This document shows positions 40,516 through 48,820 of a stretch of 64,000 bases of DNA, in pieces. Under the pieces are notes generated by a model that saw only the letters and a list, made by a program, of their open reading frames with translations, was not told the DNA's origin and ran no database searches. Source of the DNA: Flavobacterium reichenbachii. Lineage in GTDB: Bacteria; Bacteroidota; Bacteroidia; Flavobacteriales; Flavobacteriaceae. Every line of letters starts with the position of its first letter. Within the stretch, counting starts at the first letter, position 1. Position numbers and translations under genes: made by a program. The stretch lies in contig NZ_MUHF01000007.1 in the NCBI RefSeq assembly GCF_002217435.1, positions 94,950-158,949 on the forward strand, read 5' to 3'.

Positions 40516-40584
40516 AGCTTCTTAAGAAATAAGATTTATTCAGATCGCAGTAGATAAAATTTATTTCAAAGTAAATAACAAATT

Positions 40585-41055
40585 ATGAATTGGTACGTTG
40601 TATATACAAAGCCTAAATGGGAAAAAAAAGTTGCAGAGAAACTTAATCAAATAGGTATTGAATGTTACTGTCCAATAATTACTCAAGTCAAGCAATGGTC
40701 TGATCGAAAAAAAAAGGTCGAAGTACCGCTTTTTAATTCCTATGTTTTTGTAAGGCTGGCTGATAGTAATCGTAATGCTGTATTTGAAGTCGCTGGTGTG
40801 GTAAGATATTTGTTCTGGCTTGGTAAGCCGGCCATAGTTAGAGATGAAGAGATCAATACAATAAAAACGAGCTTAAAAGCTGAAAACATTAGTGATATCT
40901 CAGTAACTACTATTAAGGTGGGGGATAAAATAAAATTAGAATCCGGAGTTTTTAGTAATCAAAGCGGAATTGTTCAGGAAGTTTCAAAAACTTATTGTAT
41001 CTTAGTTTTGGAATCTTTAGGCTGTATATTAAAAATAAAATATAATTCGATATAA
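40585..41055 (+). CDS. UpxY-family (NusG/RfaH-like) transcription antiterminator
   Basis: 156 residues. NGN domain (MNWYVVYTKPKWEKKVAEKLNQIGIECYCP, FNSYVFVRL) and a C-terminal KOW-like segment (VGDKIKLESGVFSNQSGIVQEV). Specialised NusG paralogues of this type bind elongating polymerase and promote read-through of long capsule operons. It lies 69 bases after ugd and directly before a terminator-like hairpin, a new promoter and a short leader, which suggests it acts on the operon starting at 41339. Confidence 0.9.
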   Translation: MNWYVVYTKPKWEKKVAEKLNQIGIECYCPIITQVKQWSDRKKKVEVPLFNSYVFVRLADSNRNAVFEVAGVVRYLFWLGKPAIVRDEEINTIKTSLKAENISDISVTTIKVGDKIKLESGVFSNQSGIVQEVSKTYCILVLESLGCILKIKYNSI

Positions 41056-41078
41056 TCGTTGTGTTAATAAAATGTTTA

Positions 41079-41130
41079 AAACAGAAAATGAAATTTCAAT
41101 TATTTTGAATTTTGTTTTCTGTTTTTTTTG
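41079..41130 (+). terminator. Terminator-like hairpin after upxY
   Basis: AAACAGAAAA (41079-41088) pairs with TTTTCTGTTT (41115-41124); the inner part GAAATTTCAA / TTGAATTT pairs with small defects; eight T follow. It would end the first capsule transcript unless antitermination occurs. Confidence 0.75.
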
Positions 41131-41220
41131 TAAAGTAAATTATTACATACTGATTGATAGTAGTTTGCTGTTTTAAGTAAGTAAAAGTGTAAGTTTTTTA
41201 AGAGATTACGGGAAGCCGTA

Positions 41221-41251
41221 TTGAATAAATTGACTTTAAATGCTATATTTG
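41221..41251 (+). promoter_or_regulatory. Promoter of the main capsule biosynthesis operon
   Basis: TTG (41221-41223), a 20-base spacer and TATATTTG (41244-41251) match the consensus. A second box TACTTTTG (41261-41268) lies just downstream without a suitable -33. The leader to the ATG at 41339 is about 80 bases. Confidence 0.7.
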
Positions 41252-41298
41252 CCGGGATTATACTTTTGATAACCAGGACAAAAAAAAGGGACTTGGAA

Positions 41299-41311
41299 GG
41301 GCGTAGCCGTG
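41299..41311 (+). promoter_or_regulatory. ops-like element in the capsule operon leader
   Basis: GGGCGTAGCCGTG resembles, from memory, the E. coli ops sequence GGCGGTAGCGTG that recruits RfaH, sharing the GTAGC core and a small hairpin (GGC-GTA-GCC). It lies about 45 bases after the predicted transcription start and 28 before the first gene, downstream of a gene for a NusG paralogue. The similarity may be coincidental. Confidence 0.35.
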
Positions 41312-41338
41312 TTTTGTTGTGAATAAAGTAAATTTTAA

Positions 41339-42622
41339 ATGAAAGAAGATATAAAAATAGCAGTTATAGGATTAGGGTATGTTGGTCTGCCTTTGGCTAG
41401 ATTATTTGCAACTAAATATCCGGTAGTTGGCTTTGATATAAATGAATCAAGAATAGCTGGTCTTAAATCTGGTGTTGATTCTACATTAGAAGTAGAAGAT
41501 GATGTATTAAAGGCGGTGTTGGTCGATGACATTAATGTTAACAATGGCTTACTTTGTACAACTTCTTTAAGTGATATTGCAAATTGTAATTATTTTATAA
41601 TAACTGTACCTACGCCTGTAGATAGAAATAACAGGCCAGATTTAACACCTTTGTATAAATCAAGTGAGGCAGTTGGTAAGGTTCTAAAAAAGGGCGATAT
41701 CGTAATTTACGAATCTACAGTCTATCCTGGAGTTACAGAAGAACAATGTGTTCCTGTGCTTGAAAAATTTTCTGGATTAATATTTAATGAAGATTTTTTT
41801 GCGGGATATTCTCCAGAAAGAATTAATCCTGGTGACAAAGAACATACTGTAGAAAAAATTTTAAAAGTAACATCAGGCTCAACTCCAGAAATTGGACTAA
41901 AAGTAGATGAATTGTATAAATCAGTTATTACTGCTGGAACTCATTTAGCTCCTTCAATAAAAGTTGCTGAAGCTGCAAAGGTTATAGAGAATTCACAGCG
42001 AGATATCAATATAGCTTTTGTAAATGAATTGGCTAAGATATTTAATTTAATGAATATCGATACTCATGAAGTATTAACTGCAGCTGCCACAAAGTGGAAT
42101 TTTTTACCTTTTAAACCTGGTTTAGTTGGAGGGCATTGTATTGGAGTTGATCCCTATTATTTAGCGCAAAGAGCTCAAGAATTTGGATATCATCCTGAAA
42201 TAATACTGGCAGGAAGACGTTTGAATGACAGCATGGGAGAATATATAGCATCTCAGGTTGTTAAGTTGATGATAAAAAAGGGAATTTCTGTTAATGGAGC
42301 TGAGTTATTAATGCTTGGAATAACATTTAAGGAAAACTGCCCAGATGTAAGAAATACTAAAATTGTAGATGTGGTTAAGGCACTTTCTGAATATGGAATT
42401 TCAGTTGTAATTTATGATCCGTTAGCTAATGCTAATGATGTAAAAAAAGAATATAATCTTATAACATTTAACAGTATTCCAAATAATAAATTTGATGCAA
42501 TTGTTCTAGGAGTGTCACATGATGAATTTTTAGAATTAAATTTTACACAATTACAAAAAACAAATAGTTTGTTATATGATGTAAAAGGAGTTTTAGGCAA
42601 ATTAGCTGATAATAGGCTATAG
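41339..42622 (+). CDS. UDP-N-acetyl-hexosamine dehydrogenase, WbpO/TviB-like
   Basis: 427 residues of the UDP-sugar dehydrogenase family. N-terminal GLGYVGLPLARLFA, PTPVDRNNRPDLTPL, FFAGYSPERINPGDKEH, catalytic Cys in GLVGGHCIGVDPYYLA and C-terminal GITFKENCPDVRNTK. These features are of the WbpO/TviB group, which oxidises UDP-GalNAc (or UDP-GlcNAc) to the uronic acid. Together with the WbpP-like epimerase it predicts UDP-GalNAcA. First gene of the operon after the new promoter. Confidence 0.88.
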   Translation: MKEDIKIAVIGLGYVGLPLARLFATKYPVVGFDINESRIAGLKSGVDSTLEVEDDVLKAVLVDDINVNNGLLCTTSLSDIANCNYFIITVPTPVDRNNRPDLTPLYKSSEAVGKVLKKGDIVIYESTVYPGVTEEQCVPVLEKFSGLIFNEDFFAGYSPERINPGDKEHTVEKILKVTSGSTPEIGLKVDELYKSVITAGTHLAPSIKVAEAAKVIENSQRDINIAFVNELAKIFNLMNIDTHEVLTAAATKWNFLPFKPGLVGGHCIGVDPYYLAQRAQEFGYHPEIILAGRRLNDSMGEYIASQVVKLMIKKGISVNGAELLMLGITFKENCPDVRNTKIVDVVKALSEYGISVVIYDPLANANDVKKEYNLITFNSIPNNKFDAIVLGVSHDEFLELNFTQLQKTNSLLYDVKGVLGKLADNRL

Positions 42623-42650
42623 CTTAAAATTCTTTTTTTTATTTAAAAAT

Positions 42651-42682
42651 TATGATTAAAGATAAATATGATTAAAGATAAA
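42651..42682 (+). repeat. 16-bp perfect tandem duplication over the manC start
   Basis: TATGATTAAAGATAAA occurs twice head to tail (42651-42666 and 42667-42682). The first copy has an ATG at 42652 in another frame that opens an eight-codon frame (stop TAA 42673-42675) overlapping the true start at 42668. Confidence 0.95.
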
Positions 42683-43675
42683 ATAGTAACTCATGTAATT
42701 TTGACAGGAGGAGTTGGAAGCAGATTATGGCCACTTTCGCGTAAGAGCCAGCCAAAACAATATTTAGAAATTTTTGAGGGTAAATCCTTATTTGAAATGA
42801 CTGTTGATCGTAATAGTCATTTAGCAAGTAAAGTTATGGTCGTAGGGAATGTTGATAACCATCATCTAAGTGGAAAAGTAATGGAGAAAACGGATACTAA
42901 TTATGTTAATATAGTGGAAGCCACTCCTCGAAATACTGCGGCTGCGATTGCTTTTGCTGCATTTGCATCAGATCCAGAAGATATATTAATAGTAACACCA
43001 TCAGACCATATAATAGATTTGATGGATAACTATAATAGCTCTATTAATGAAGCTATTTTAAAAGCTAATGATGGTTTTATTGTGACTTTTGGAGTTATTC
43101 CAACGAAACCCGAAACTGGATATGGTTACATAGAATCAAAGGGTGATAAAGTAATTTCATTTCGTGAAAAACCAAATGAAACTACAGCAAAAGAATTTAT
43201 TTCTAAAGGTAATTTTTTATGGAATAGCGGAATGTTTTGTTTCAAAGCAGGCGTTCTTTTAGACGAGTTGAAACAATTTCAACCTGAGGTTTATGAGAAA
43301 TCAAAATTAGTATGGGAGTCTAATAAAGATGGTTTTTTAGATCTTAATTCATCTATAGAAATTCCATCAATCAGTATAGATTATGCGGTTATGGAACGAA
43401 GCAAAAAGATTAAAGTTGTTCCGGCTTCATTCTCTTGGTCAGATTTAGGTTCTTTTGAATCAGTTTATGAATATTTGATGCTAAAAGGACATGCTGTAGA
43501 TGCAAACGGAAATATGGTAATTGGCTGTGACATTCATACCACATTTTTAGGATTAAAAAACACAATTTTTGTACATACAAATACCGCAAACTTAATCTTG
43601 CAAAAAGAAAACTCACAAGATGTTAAAGATATTTACAGTGCATTAGAAAAACAAAATTCAGATTTATTAAATTAA
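42668..43675 (+). CDS. manC: Mannose-1-phosphate guanylyltransferase
   Basis: 335 residues. Nucleotidyltransferase signature THVILTGGVGSRLWPLSRKSQPKQYL, EATPRNTAAAIAFAA, ILIVTPSDHII, GYGYIE and FREKP, and the sugar-binding FLWNSGMF. No C-terminal phosphomannose isomerase/cupin domain, so a short single-function form. Makes GDP-mannose, feeding gmd at 61198. The start lies in the second unit of a 16-bp duplication. Confidence 0.93.
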   Translation: MIKDKIVTHVILTGGVGSRLWPLSRKSQPKQYLEIFEGKSLFEMTVDRNSHLASKVMVVGNVDNHHLSGKVMEKTDTNYVNIVEATPRNTAAAIAFAAFASDPEDILIVTPSDHIIDLMDNYNSSINEAILKANDGFIVTFGVIPTKPETGYGYIESKGDKVISFREKPNETTAKEFISKGNFLWNSGMFCFKAGVLLDELKQFQPEVYEKSKLVWESNKDGFLDLNSSIEIPSISIDYAVMERSKKIKVVPASFSWSDLGSFESVYEYLMLKGHAVDANGNMVIGCDIHTTFLGLKNTIFVHTNTANLILQKENSQDVKDIYSALEKQNSDLLN

Positions 43676-43686
43676 TTAAATTTTAA

Positions 43687-44733
43687 ATGAAAAAGATTCT
43701 TATAACTGGTGGAGCTGGTTTTATTGGTTCTCACGTAGTAAGACGTTTTGTTAATAAATATCCAGATTATGAGATCTTTAATTTAGACGCTCTGACTTAT
43801 GCTGGTAATCTTGAGAATATTAAAGATATAGAAGATAAATCCAATTATACATTTGTAAAAGGGGATATTGTGGATGAAAATTTTATAAATGAACTTTTCG
43901 CAGTACACAATTTTGATGGTGTTTTGCACTTAGCAGCAGAATCACATGTTGATCGTTCCATTGAAGATCCTTTAGCGTTTGTAAGAACAAATGTTATTGG
44001 CACGATGAACTTGTTAAATGCATCAAAAAACCAGTGGAAAGGAAATTTTGAAGGCAAAAGATTTTATCATATAAGTACAGATGAAGTATATGGTTCACTA
44101 GGAAGCAAAGGTTTATTTACTGAAACAACACCTTACGATCCTAATTCACCGTATTCTGCTTCAAAAGCAAGTTCAGATCACTTTGTAAGGGCTTATGGAG
44201 AGACGTATGGTTTGCCATATGTTTTAACGAACTGTTCTAACAATTATGGCTCATATCATTTTCCAGAAAAGTTGATTCCGTTATTTATAAATAATATTAT
44301 TAATAACAAACCATTGCCAGTATATGGAGATGGAAATTATACACGTGACTGGCTATTTGTTGAAGATCATGCAATTGCTATAGACTTAGTTTTTCATGAA
44401 GGAAAGAATCATGAAACCTATAATATTGGAGGATTTAATGAATGGAAGAATATTGATTTAGTAAAATTATTATGCCAGATCATGGATCAAAAGTTGGGTA
44501 GAGAATCTGGAAAATCGCAAGAATTAATAACTTATGTTAAGGATAGACCTGGTCACGATTTAAGATATGCTATCGATGCTTCAAAAATAAATAAAGAATT
44601 GGGTTGGAAACCATCTGTTACCTTTGAAGAAGGCTTGGAGAAAACAATAAATTGGTATTTAAATAATGAAGATTGGTTACAAAATGTAACGTCTGGATCT
44701 TATAAAGATTATTATAAAAAACAATATTCATAA
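43687..44733 (+). CDS. rfbB: dTDP-glucose 4,6-dehydratase
   Basis: 348 residues, extended SDR. GGAGFIGSHVVRRF NAD motif, LHLAAESHVDRSIEDP, catalytic STDEVYGSLG, YSASKASSDHFVRAY (Tyr-Lys) and NCSNNYGSYHFPEKLIP are characteristic of RmlB/RfbB. Produces dTDP-4-keto-6-deoxyglucose. rmlA, rmlC and rmlD are not in the window, so the final sugar (rhamnose or an amino sugar) cannot be told. Confidence 0.95.
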   Translation: MKKILITGGAGFIGSHVVRRFVNKYPDYEIFNLDALTYAGNLENIKDIEDKSNYTFVKGDIVDENFINELFAVHNFDGVLHLAAESHVDRSIEDPLAFVRTNVIGTMNLLNASKNQWKGNFEGKRFYHISTDEVYGSLGSKGLFTETTPYDPNSPYSASKASSDHFVRAYGETYGLPYVLTNCSNNYGSYHFPEKLIPLFINNIINNKPLPVYGDGNYTRDWLFVEDHAIAIDLVFHEGKNHETYNIGGFNEWKNIDLVKLLCQIMDQKLGRESGKSQELITYVKDRPGHDLRYAIDASKINKELGWKPSVTFEEGLEKTINWYLNNEDWLQNVTSGSYKDYYKKQYS

Positions 44734-44779
44734 AACTAATCATTTTAATTAAACTTAATTACTTTAAGATTAAATCTAC

Positions 44780-47215
44780 ATGAAAAAAATAACGTACGTT
44801 CTTATTCTGTTTTTTATTTTGCTTACATCATCTAATATACATGCGCAAGATATACTTAGATCTAAAGATTTAAGCACTATGCAAGTAGATTATTTGTCTG
44901 ATGATGATATATCGAAGATTAGCGCACAACTAAAAAGTAACAATGCAACTATTGACCAAGTTGAACCAATGGCTTTGTCTAAAGGAATGAGTCAAACCGA
45001 ATTCAATAAGCTTAGATTAAAGCTTGCTCAATTTGAGAAAAAAAAGCCTGTAAATATTGACGCTGATAATAGTAAAGGAAAAGCAACAAGTAGAGATTCT
45101 GAATTTGGTAGAAGACAAGAACAAATTAAAAATGTAAAAATTAAAGATTCTGCTAATGCTTTAATTTTTGGATCTGAATTATTCGATAATCCAACATTAA
45201 ATTTTGAACCAGATTTAAAATTAGCAACTCCAATGAACTACATTTTGGGTCCTGGAGACGAATTGCAAGTTAGTGTTTATGGAGTTCAGGAATATAATGC
45301 AAGTATCCCAGTAAGTGTAGAAGGAAAAATCACAATTGATTATGTGGGGCAAATAGCTGTATCAGGAATGTCAATAGAAGCAGCTACTCAAAAAATAAAA
45401 GTTGCAATAGCAAGAGTTTACAGTACAGTTGGATCTGGACAATCACAAGTGAGTGTAAGTTTAGGTCGCATTCGTACAATTAAGATAACTGTCGTTGGAG
45501 GAAAACAACCCGGTAATTATTCAATTTCATCCTTGGCAACAGTTTATAATGCTTTGCATTTAGCAGGGGGGCCAGGTAAAAATGGAACTTACAGAAATAT
45601 TGAATTAATCAGAAATAATAAAGTCCTTAAAAATATTGATATCTATAAATTTTTAGTTAAAGGAGATCAATCGGATAATATTAGTTTAAAAGATAATGAT
45701 GTAATTAGAATTCCTGCTTACAATCAAAGAGTAAACGTTGAAGGTGAAGTAAAACGTCCAGGAATTTTTGAGATGAAAAAAGGCGAAACTTTTGCTGATT
45801 TATTGAATTTTGCTTCTGGATTTAATGAATTTGCTTACACTGCTTCTGTAAATGTTGTGCAGAAAACAGGTAAGGAATTTAAAGTTCATGATATAAACGA
45901 AAGTGAATACAATTCTTATCAACCTCAATCTGGTGATGTATTTAGAGTTACTAAGATATTGAATCGTTTTGAGAATCGTATTAAAATAGAAGGAGCAGTG
46001 TTTAGACCAGACTATTATTCTTTTAAAGAAGGAATGAGAATTTCTGATCTTATTACAAGAGCTGAGGGACTAACGGAAGATGCTTACAGCAAACGAGCAA
46101 GAATTATACGTTTAAAAACAGATTTAACAACTGAAATTGTAAATGTAGATTTAGCTGCAGCATTGTCAGGAGATTTTAATGCTGATATTCAATTAAAAAG
46201 AGAAGATATTATAACTGTTTATTCTATTTTAGATTTTAGAGAGGAATATAAAGTAACAATTGATGGCGAAGTAAAAAATCCAGGCGAATATGAATATTTT
46301 GAAAATTTAACCTTAAATGATTTAGTTGTACAGGTTGGAGGTTTAACAGGTTCAGCATCTAAAAGAGTTGAAATTGCCAGAATGGTAAAATCAGATAATA
46401 TTGATGATGCAGATCCAAAACGTGTAGAATTAGTTGAGTTGGAAATTACAGTAGATAACAATGAGCAAATCAAAAATTTTATTTTAAAACCTTTTGATGT
46501 TATAAACGTTCGTAAAATGGCTGTTTATGAAAAACCACAAATGATTATTATAAGCGGCGCTGTCACCTATCCAGGCAAATATGTTTTGGCCAACAAAAAG
46601 GAAACAGTCTATAATGTAGTAATGAGAGCTGGAGGATTAACATCTATCGCTAATTTGGATGGTATGAAGATTAAGAGGCCTATTAAAGCAGAACAGATTG
46701 AAGATTTAGAAAGAATAGACTTAAATTTATCAAAAGGTGATACAGTAAAAGATAAATTATCTAAGAAATTAAAAGACGATTTAAAGTTTGTTACGATTCC
46801 TGTGAATTGGGAAAAAATTGTAAAAGATAAAAATCACTATTCCAATGTTACATTGTTTCCTGGAGATGAAATTGATGTAGCAGTATATAATGAAGGTGTA
46901 AAAGTAACTGGAAATGTACTTTTAACATCTGAAATCCCATATAGAAGTGGAAAAGGTTTTAAATATTATATAAATTCTGTAGGGGGTGTAGACAGTAAAG
47001 GCTGGAAGAGAAAAGCATATATAATATATCCTAATGGTAAAGCGGCAGTAACTAGCTCATTTTTGTTTTTTAGATCATACCCTAGAGTGGAGCCAGATTC
47101 ACAAATTGTAGTACCTGAAAAACCTGAAAGAAAGAAAATGAGTGCAGGAGAATGGGCCGGTATTGGAACTGCTTTTGCTAGTTTGGCATTGTTGATAGTT
47201 ACTGCTTTTAAATAA
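44780..47215 (+). CDS. Large SLBB-domain polysaccharide export protein
   Basis: 811 residues. Signal peptide MKKITYVLILFFILLTSSNIHAQ without lipobox Cys; polysaccharide-export domain (MNYILGPGDELQVSVYGVQEY, about 155-235); then repeated SLBB-like beta-grasp units (starting VNVEGEVKRPGIFEMKKG, IKIEGAVFRPDYYSFKEG, VTIDGEVKNPGEYEYFEN, IIISGAVTYPGKYVLANK) and a C-terminal membrane helix (GIGTAFASLALLIVTAF). Much longer than Wza (about 380); resembles the long export proteins common in Bacteroidota. Six bases before a Wzz protein, forming a second export pair. Confidence 0.92.
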   Translation: MKKITYVLILFFILLTSSNIHAQDILRSKDLSTMQVDYLSDDDISKISAQLKSNNATIDQVEPMALSKGMSQTEFNKLRLKLAQFEKKKPVNIDADNSKGKATSRDSEFGRRQEQIKNVKIKDSANALIFGSELFDNPTLNFEPDLKLATPMNYILGPGDELQVSVYGVQEYNASIPVSVEGKITIDYVGQIAVSGMSIEAATQKIKVAIARVYSTVGSGQSQVSVSLGRIRTIKITVVGGKQPGNYSISSLATVYNALHLAGGPGKNGTYRNIELIRNNKVLKNIDIYKFLVKGDQSDNISLKDNDVIRIPAYNQRVNVEGEVKRPGIFEMKKGETFADLLNFASGFNEFAYTASVNVVQKTGKEFKVHDINESEYNSYQPQSGDVFRVTKILNRFENRIKIEGAVFRPDYYSFKEGMRISDLITRAEGLTEDAYSKRARIIRLKTDLTTEIVNVDLAAALSGDFNADIQLKREDIITVYSILDFREEYKVTIDGEVKNPGEYEYFENLTLNDLVVQVGGLTGSASKRVEIARMVKSDNIDDADPKRVELVELEITVDNNEQIKNFILKPFDVINVRKMAVYEKPQMIIISGAVTYPGKYVLANKKETVYNVVMRAGGLTSIANLDGMKIKRPIKAEQIEDLERIDLNLSKGDTVKDKLSKKLKDDLKFVTIPVNWEKIVKDKNHYSNVTLFPGDEIDVAVYNEGVKVTGNVLLTSEIPYRSGKGFKYYINSVGGVDSKGWKRKAYIIYPNGKAAVTSSFLFFRSYPRVEPDSQIVVPEKPERKKMSAGEWAGIGTAFASLALLIVTAFK

Positions 47216-47221
47216 ATTTTA

Positions 47222-48292
47222 ATGGATAATAAAACTATAGGGAACGATGAAATATCGTTAAAAGAATTAGTTCTAAAGACAAAGGAATGTACTAACTATT
47301 TACTTTCGAAATGGAAAATTATTATTTTAGCAGGAATAATTGGTGCTGCTCTAGGATTAACTTATTCCTTAACTAAAAAACCTATATATACTGCAACTTT
47401 ATCTTTTGCCTTAGAGGATGAAAAGGCAGGAGGAGGTTTAGGTGGGGCTCTAGGTTTAGCTAGTTCATTTGGATTAGATCTAGGAGGTAGCGGAGGAGGA
47501 ATTTTTACAGGATCTAATCTAACAGAATTATTTAAGTCGAGATCAATGGTTGAAAAAACATTGTTATCTCCAGTTTATCTCAATAAAAGGGAAATTTCTT
47601 TAGCGGAGATGTACATTCAAAATAATAAATGGAGAGAGATATGGAAAAAAAATCCTAAATTTTCAAATATTGAGTTTTTACCTAACCCAAATCGTAAAAA
47701 CTTTACAAGAGTACAAGATAGCATTTTGGGTGTAATGTACCAAAATTTATCTAAGTCTGGCTTAAGTGTTGCTCAGAAAGATAAAAAAGTATCAATTATT
47801 AGTATAGACGTGCTATCAACAAATGAATTATTTGCAAAATATTTTTGCGAAGCATTAGCAAGGCAAGTGTCTGATTTTTATATAGATACTAAGAGTAAGA
47901 AAGCTAGGATAAATATGGATATTTTGCAACGACAACTGGATTCTATTAGAGGTCAGTTAAATGGTTCTATTACCAGAGTTGCTGTTGCAAATGATAACAC
48001 ATTTAATTTAAATCCTGCATTAAATGTACGCCGCGCTCCTGTTGCTCGAAGTCAGGTGGATGTTCAAGCCAATACTGCAATACTCACAGAATTAGTAAAA
48101 CAATCTGAATTAGCTAAGGTTACCTTACGTAAAGAAACTCCTTTAATTCAGATTATTGACCAACCTATTTTGCCATTACCAAAAGAACGTTTTGGTAAAG
48201 CAAAAGGATTAATGATTGGATGTTTTTTGGGAGGATTTTTAGTTGTGTTGGGATTAATTATGAGGAAAATATTGAAAAATATATTAGTTTAA
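47222..48292 (+). CDS. Wzz-type chain-length determinant protein
   Basis: 356 residues. N-terminal Wzz domain with a membrane helix at about 38-56 (IIILAGIIGAALGLTYSL), a Gly-rich stretch (GGGLGGALGLASSFG) typical of Bacteroidota members, a helical periplasmic region and a C-terminal helix (about 332-350) preceded by the Pro-rich QIIDQPILPLPKERFGKAKG. No kinase domain. Companion of the preceding SLBB protein and distinct from the autokinase at 35667. Confidence 0.92.
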   Translation: MDNKTIGNDEISLKELVLKTKECTNYLLSKWKIIILAGIIGAALGLTYSLTKKPIYTATLSFALEDEKAGGGLGGALGLASSFGLDLGGSGGGIFTGSNLTELFKSRSMVEKTLLSPVYLNKREISLAEMYIQNNKWREIWKKNPKFSNIEFLPNPNRKNFTRVQDSILGVMYQNLSKSGLSVAQKDKKVSIISIDVLSTNELFAKYFCEALARQVSDFYIDTKSKKARINMDILQRQLDSIRGQLNGSITRVAVANDNTFNLNPALNVRRAPVARSQVDVQANTAILTELVKQSELAKVTLRKETPLIQIIDQPILPLPKERFGKAKGLMIGCFLGGFLVVLGLIMRKILKNILV

Positions 48293-48390
48293 TATAGCTT
48301 ATAGTTTAAATTAATTAAGGCTCAAGTTTTTTAACTACGTAAGAAAAATAAGTTATAATATAAAAGTAATAATAACTTTATTTCTTTTGA

Positions 48391-48814
48391 CTAGTAACTG
48401 GGAATATAAAAACATTCGAAGAGGCCAAAAGTGAGTATGGTTATTTCATTGTTGGTTTGCAAACTGATTCTACGGTGGACCATCCTGAGAAAATAGATCA
48501 GCTTAGACTGTTGCTAAACGATATATTCAGTTGAAGAACTTTAAATTTGTGTGTGAAATTGTAACTTATGCAATAGAACAATATTTAGAATATATGTTAC
48601 ATTCCTTAAAATTGTTGAGGATTATTTAGAGAACAAAATTTTACAGATAGAATGTATTATGAGACTAGAAGAATTGAATTGTATTTTGAATAATAGAGGC
48701 AATCGATCTTCCAGTTCAGAGTTGAGAAGAGAATTACTCAAAAAGAAATGGAAATTTAAAGAAATAATTAAGTTAACTTTTGAAAAAATACACAATAAAA
48801 TAAAAGTAAAATAA
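48391..48814 (+). pseudogene. Decayed glycerol-3-phosphate cytidylyltransferase-like gene
   Basis: Three consecutive reading-frame pieces match the order of a TagD-like nucleotidyltransferase. Piece 1 (48403-48534): FEEAKSEYGYFIVGLQTDSTVDHPEK, then a stop. Piece 2 (about 48540-48629): FVCEIVTYAIEQYLEYMLHSLK. Piece 3 (about 48611-48814): KIVEDYLENK and then NRGNRSSSSELRRELL, equivalent to the C-terminal RFSSSxLR motif. The start with the GTFDxxHxGH active site is missing. At least two frameshifts and a 5' deletion; not functional. No other gene is present in 48293-48820. Confidence 0.72.
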
Positions 48815-48820
48815 TAATTG

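Noticed and set aside
41261..41268. Second TACTTTTG box as the main capsule promoter
   Set aside because: No TTG lies 17-23 bases upstream, unlike the box at 41244-41251.
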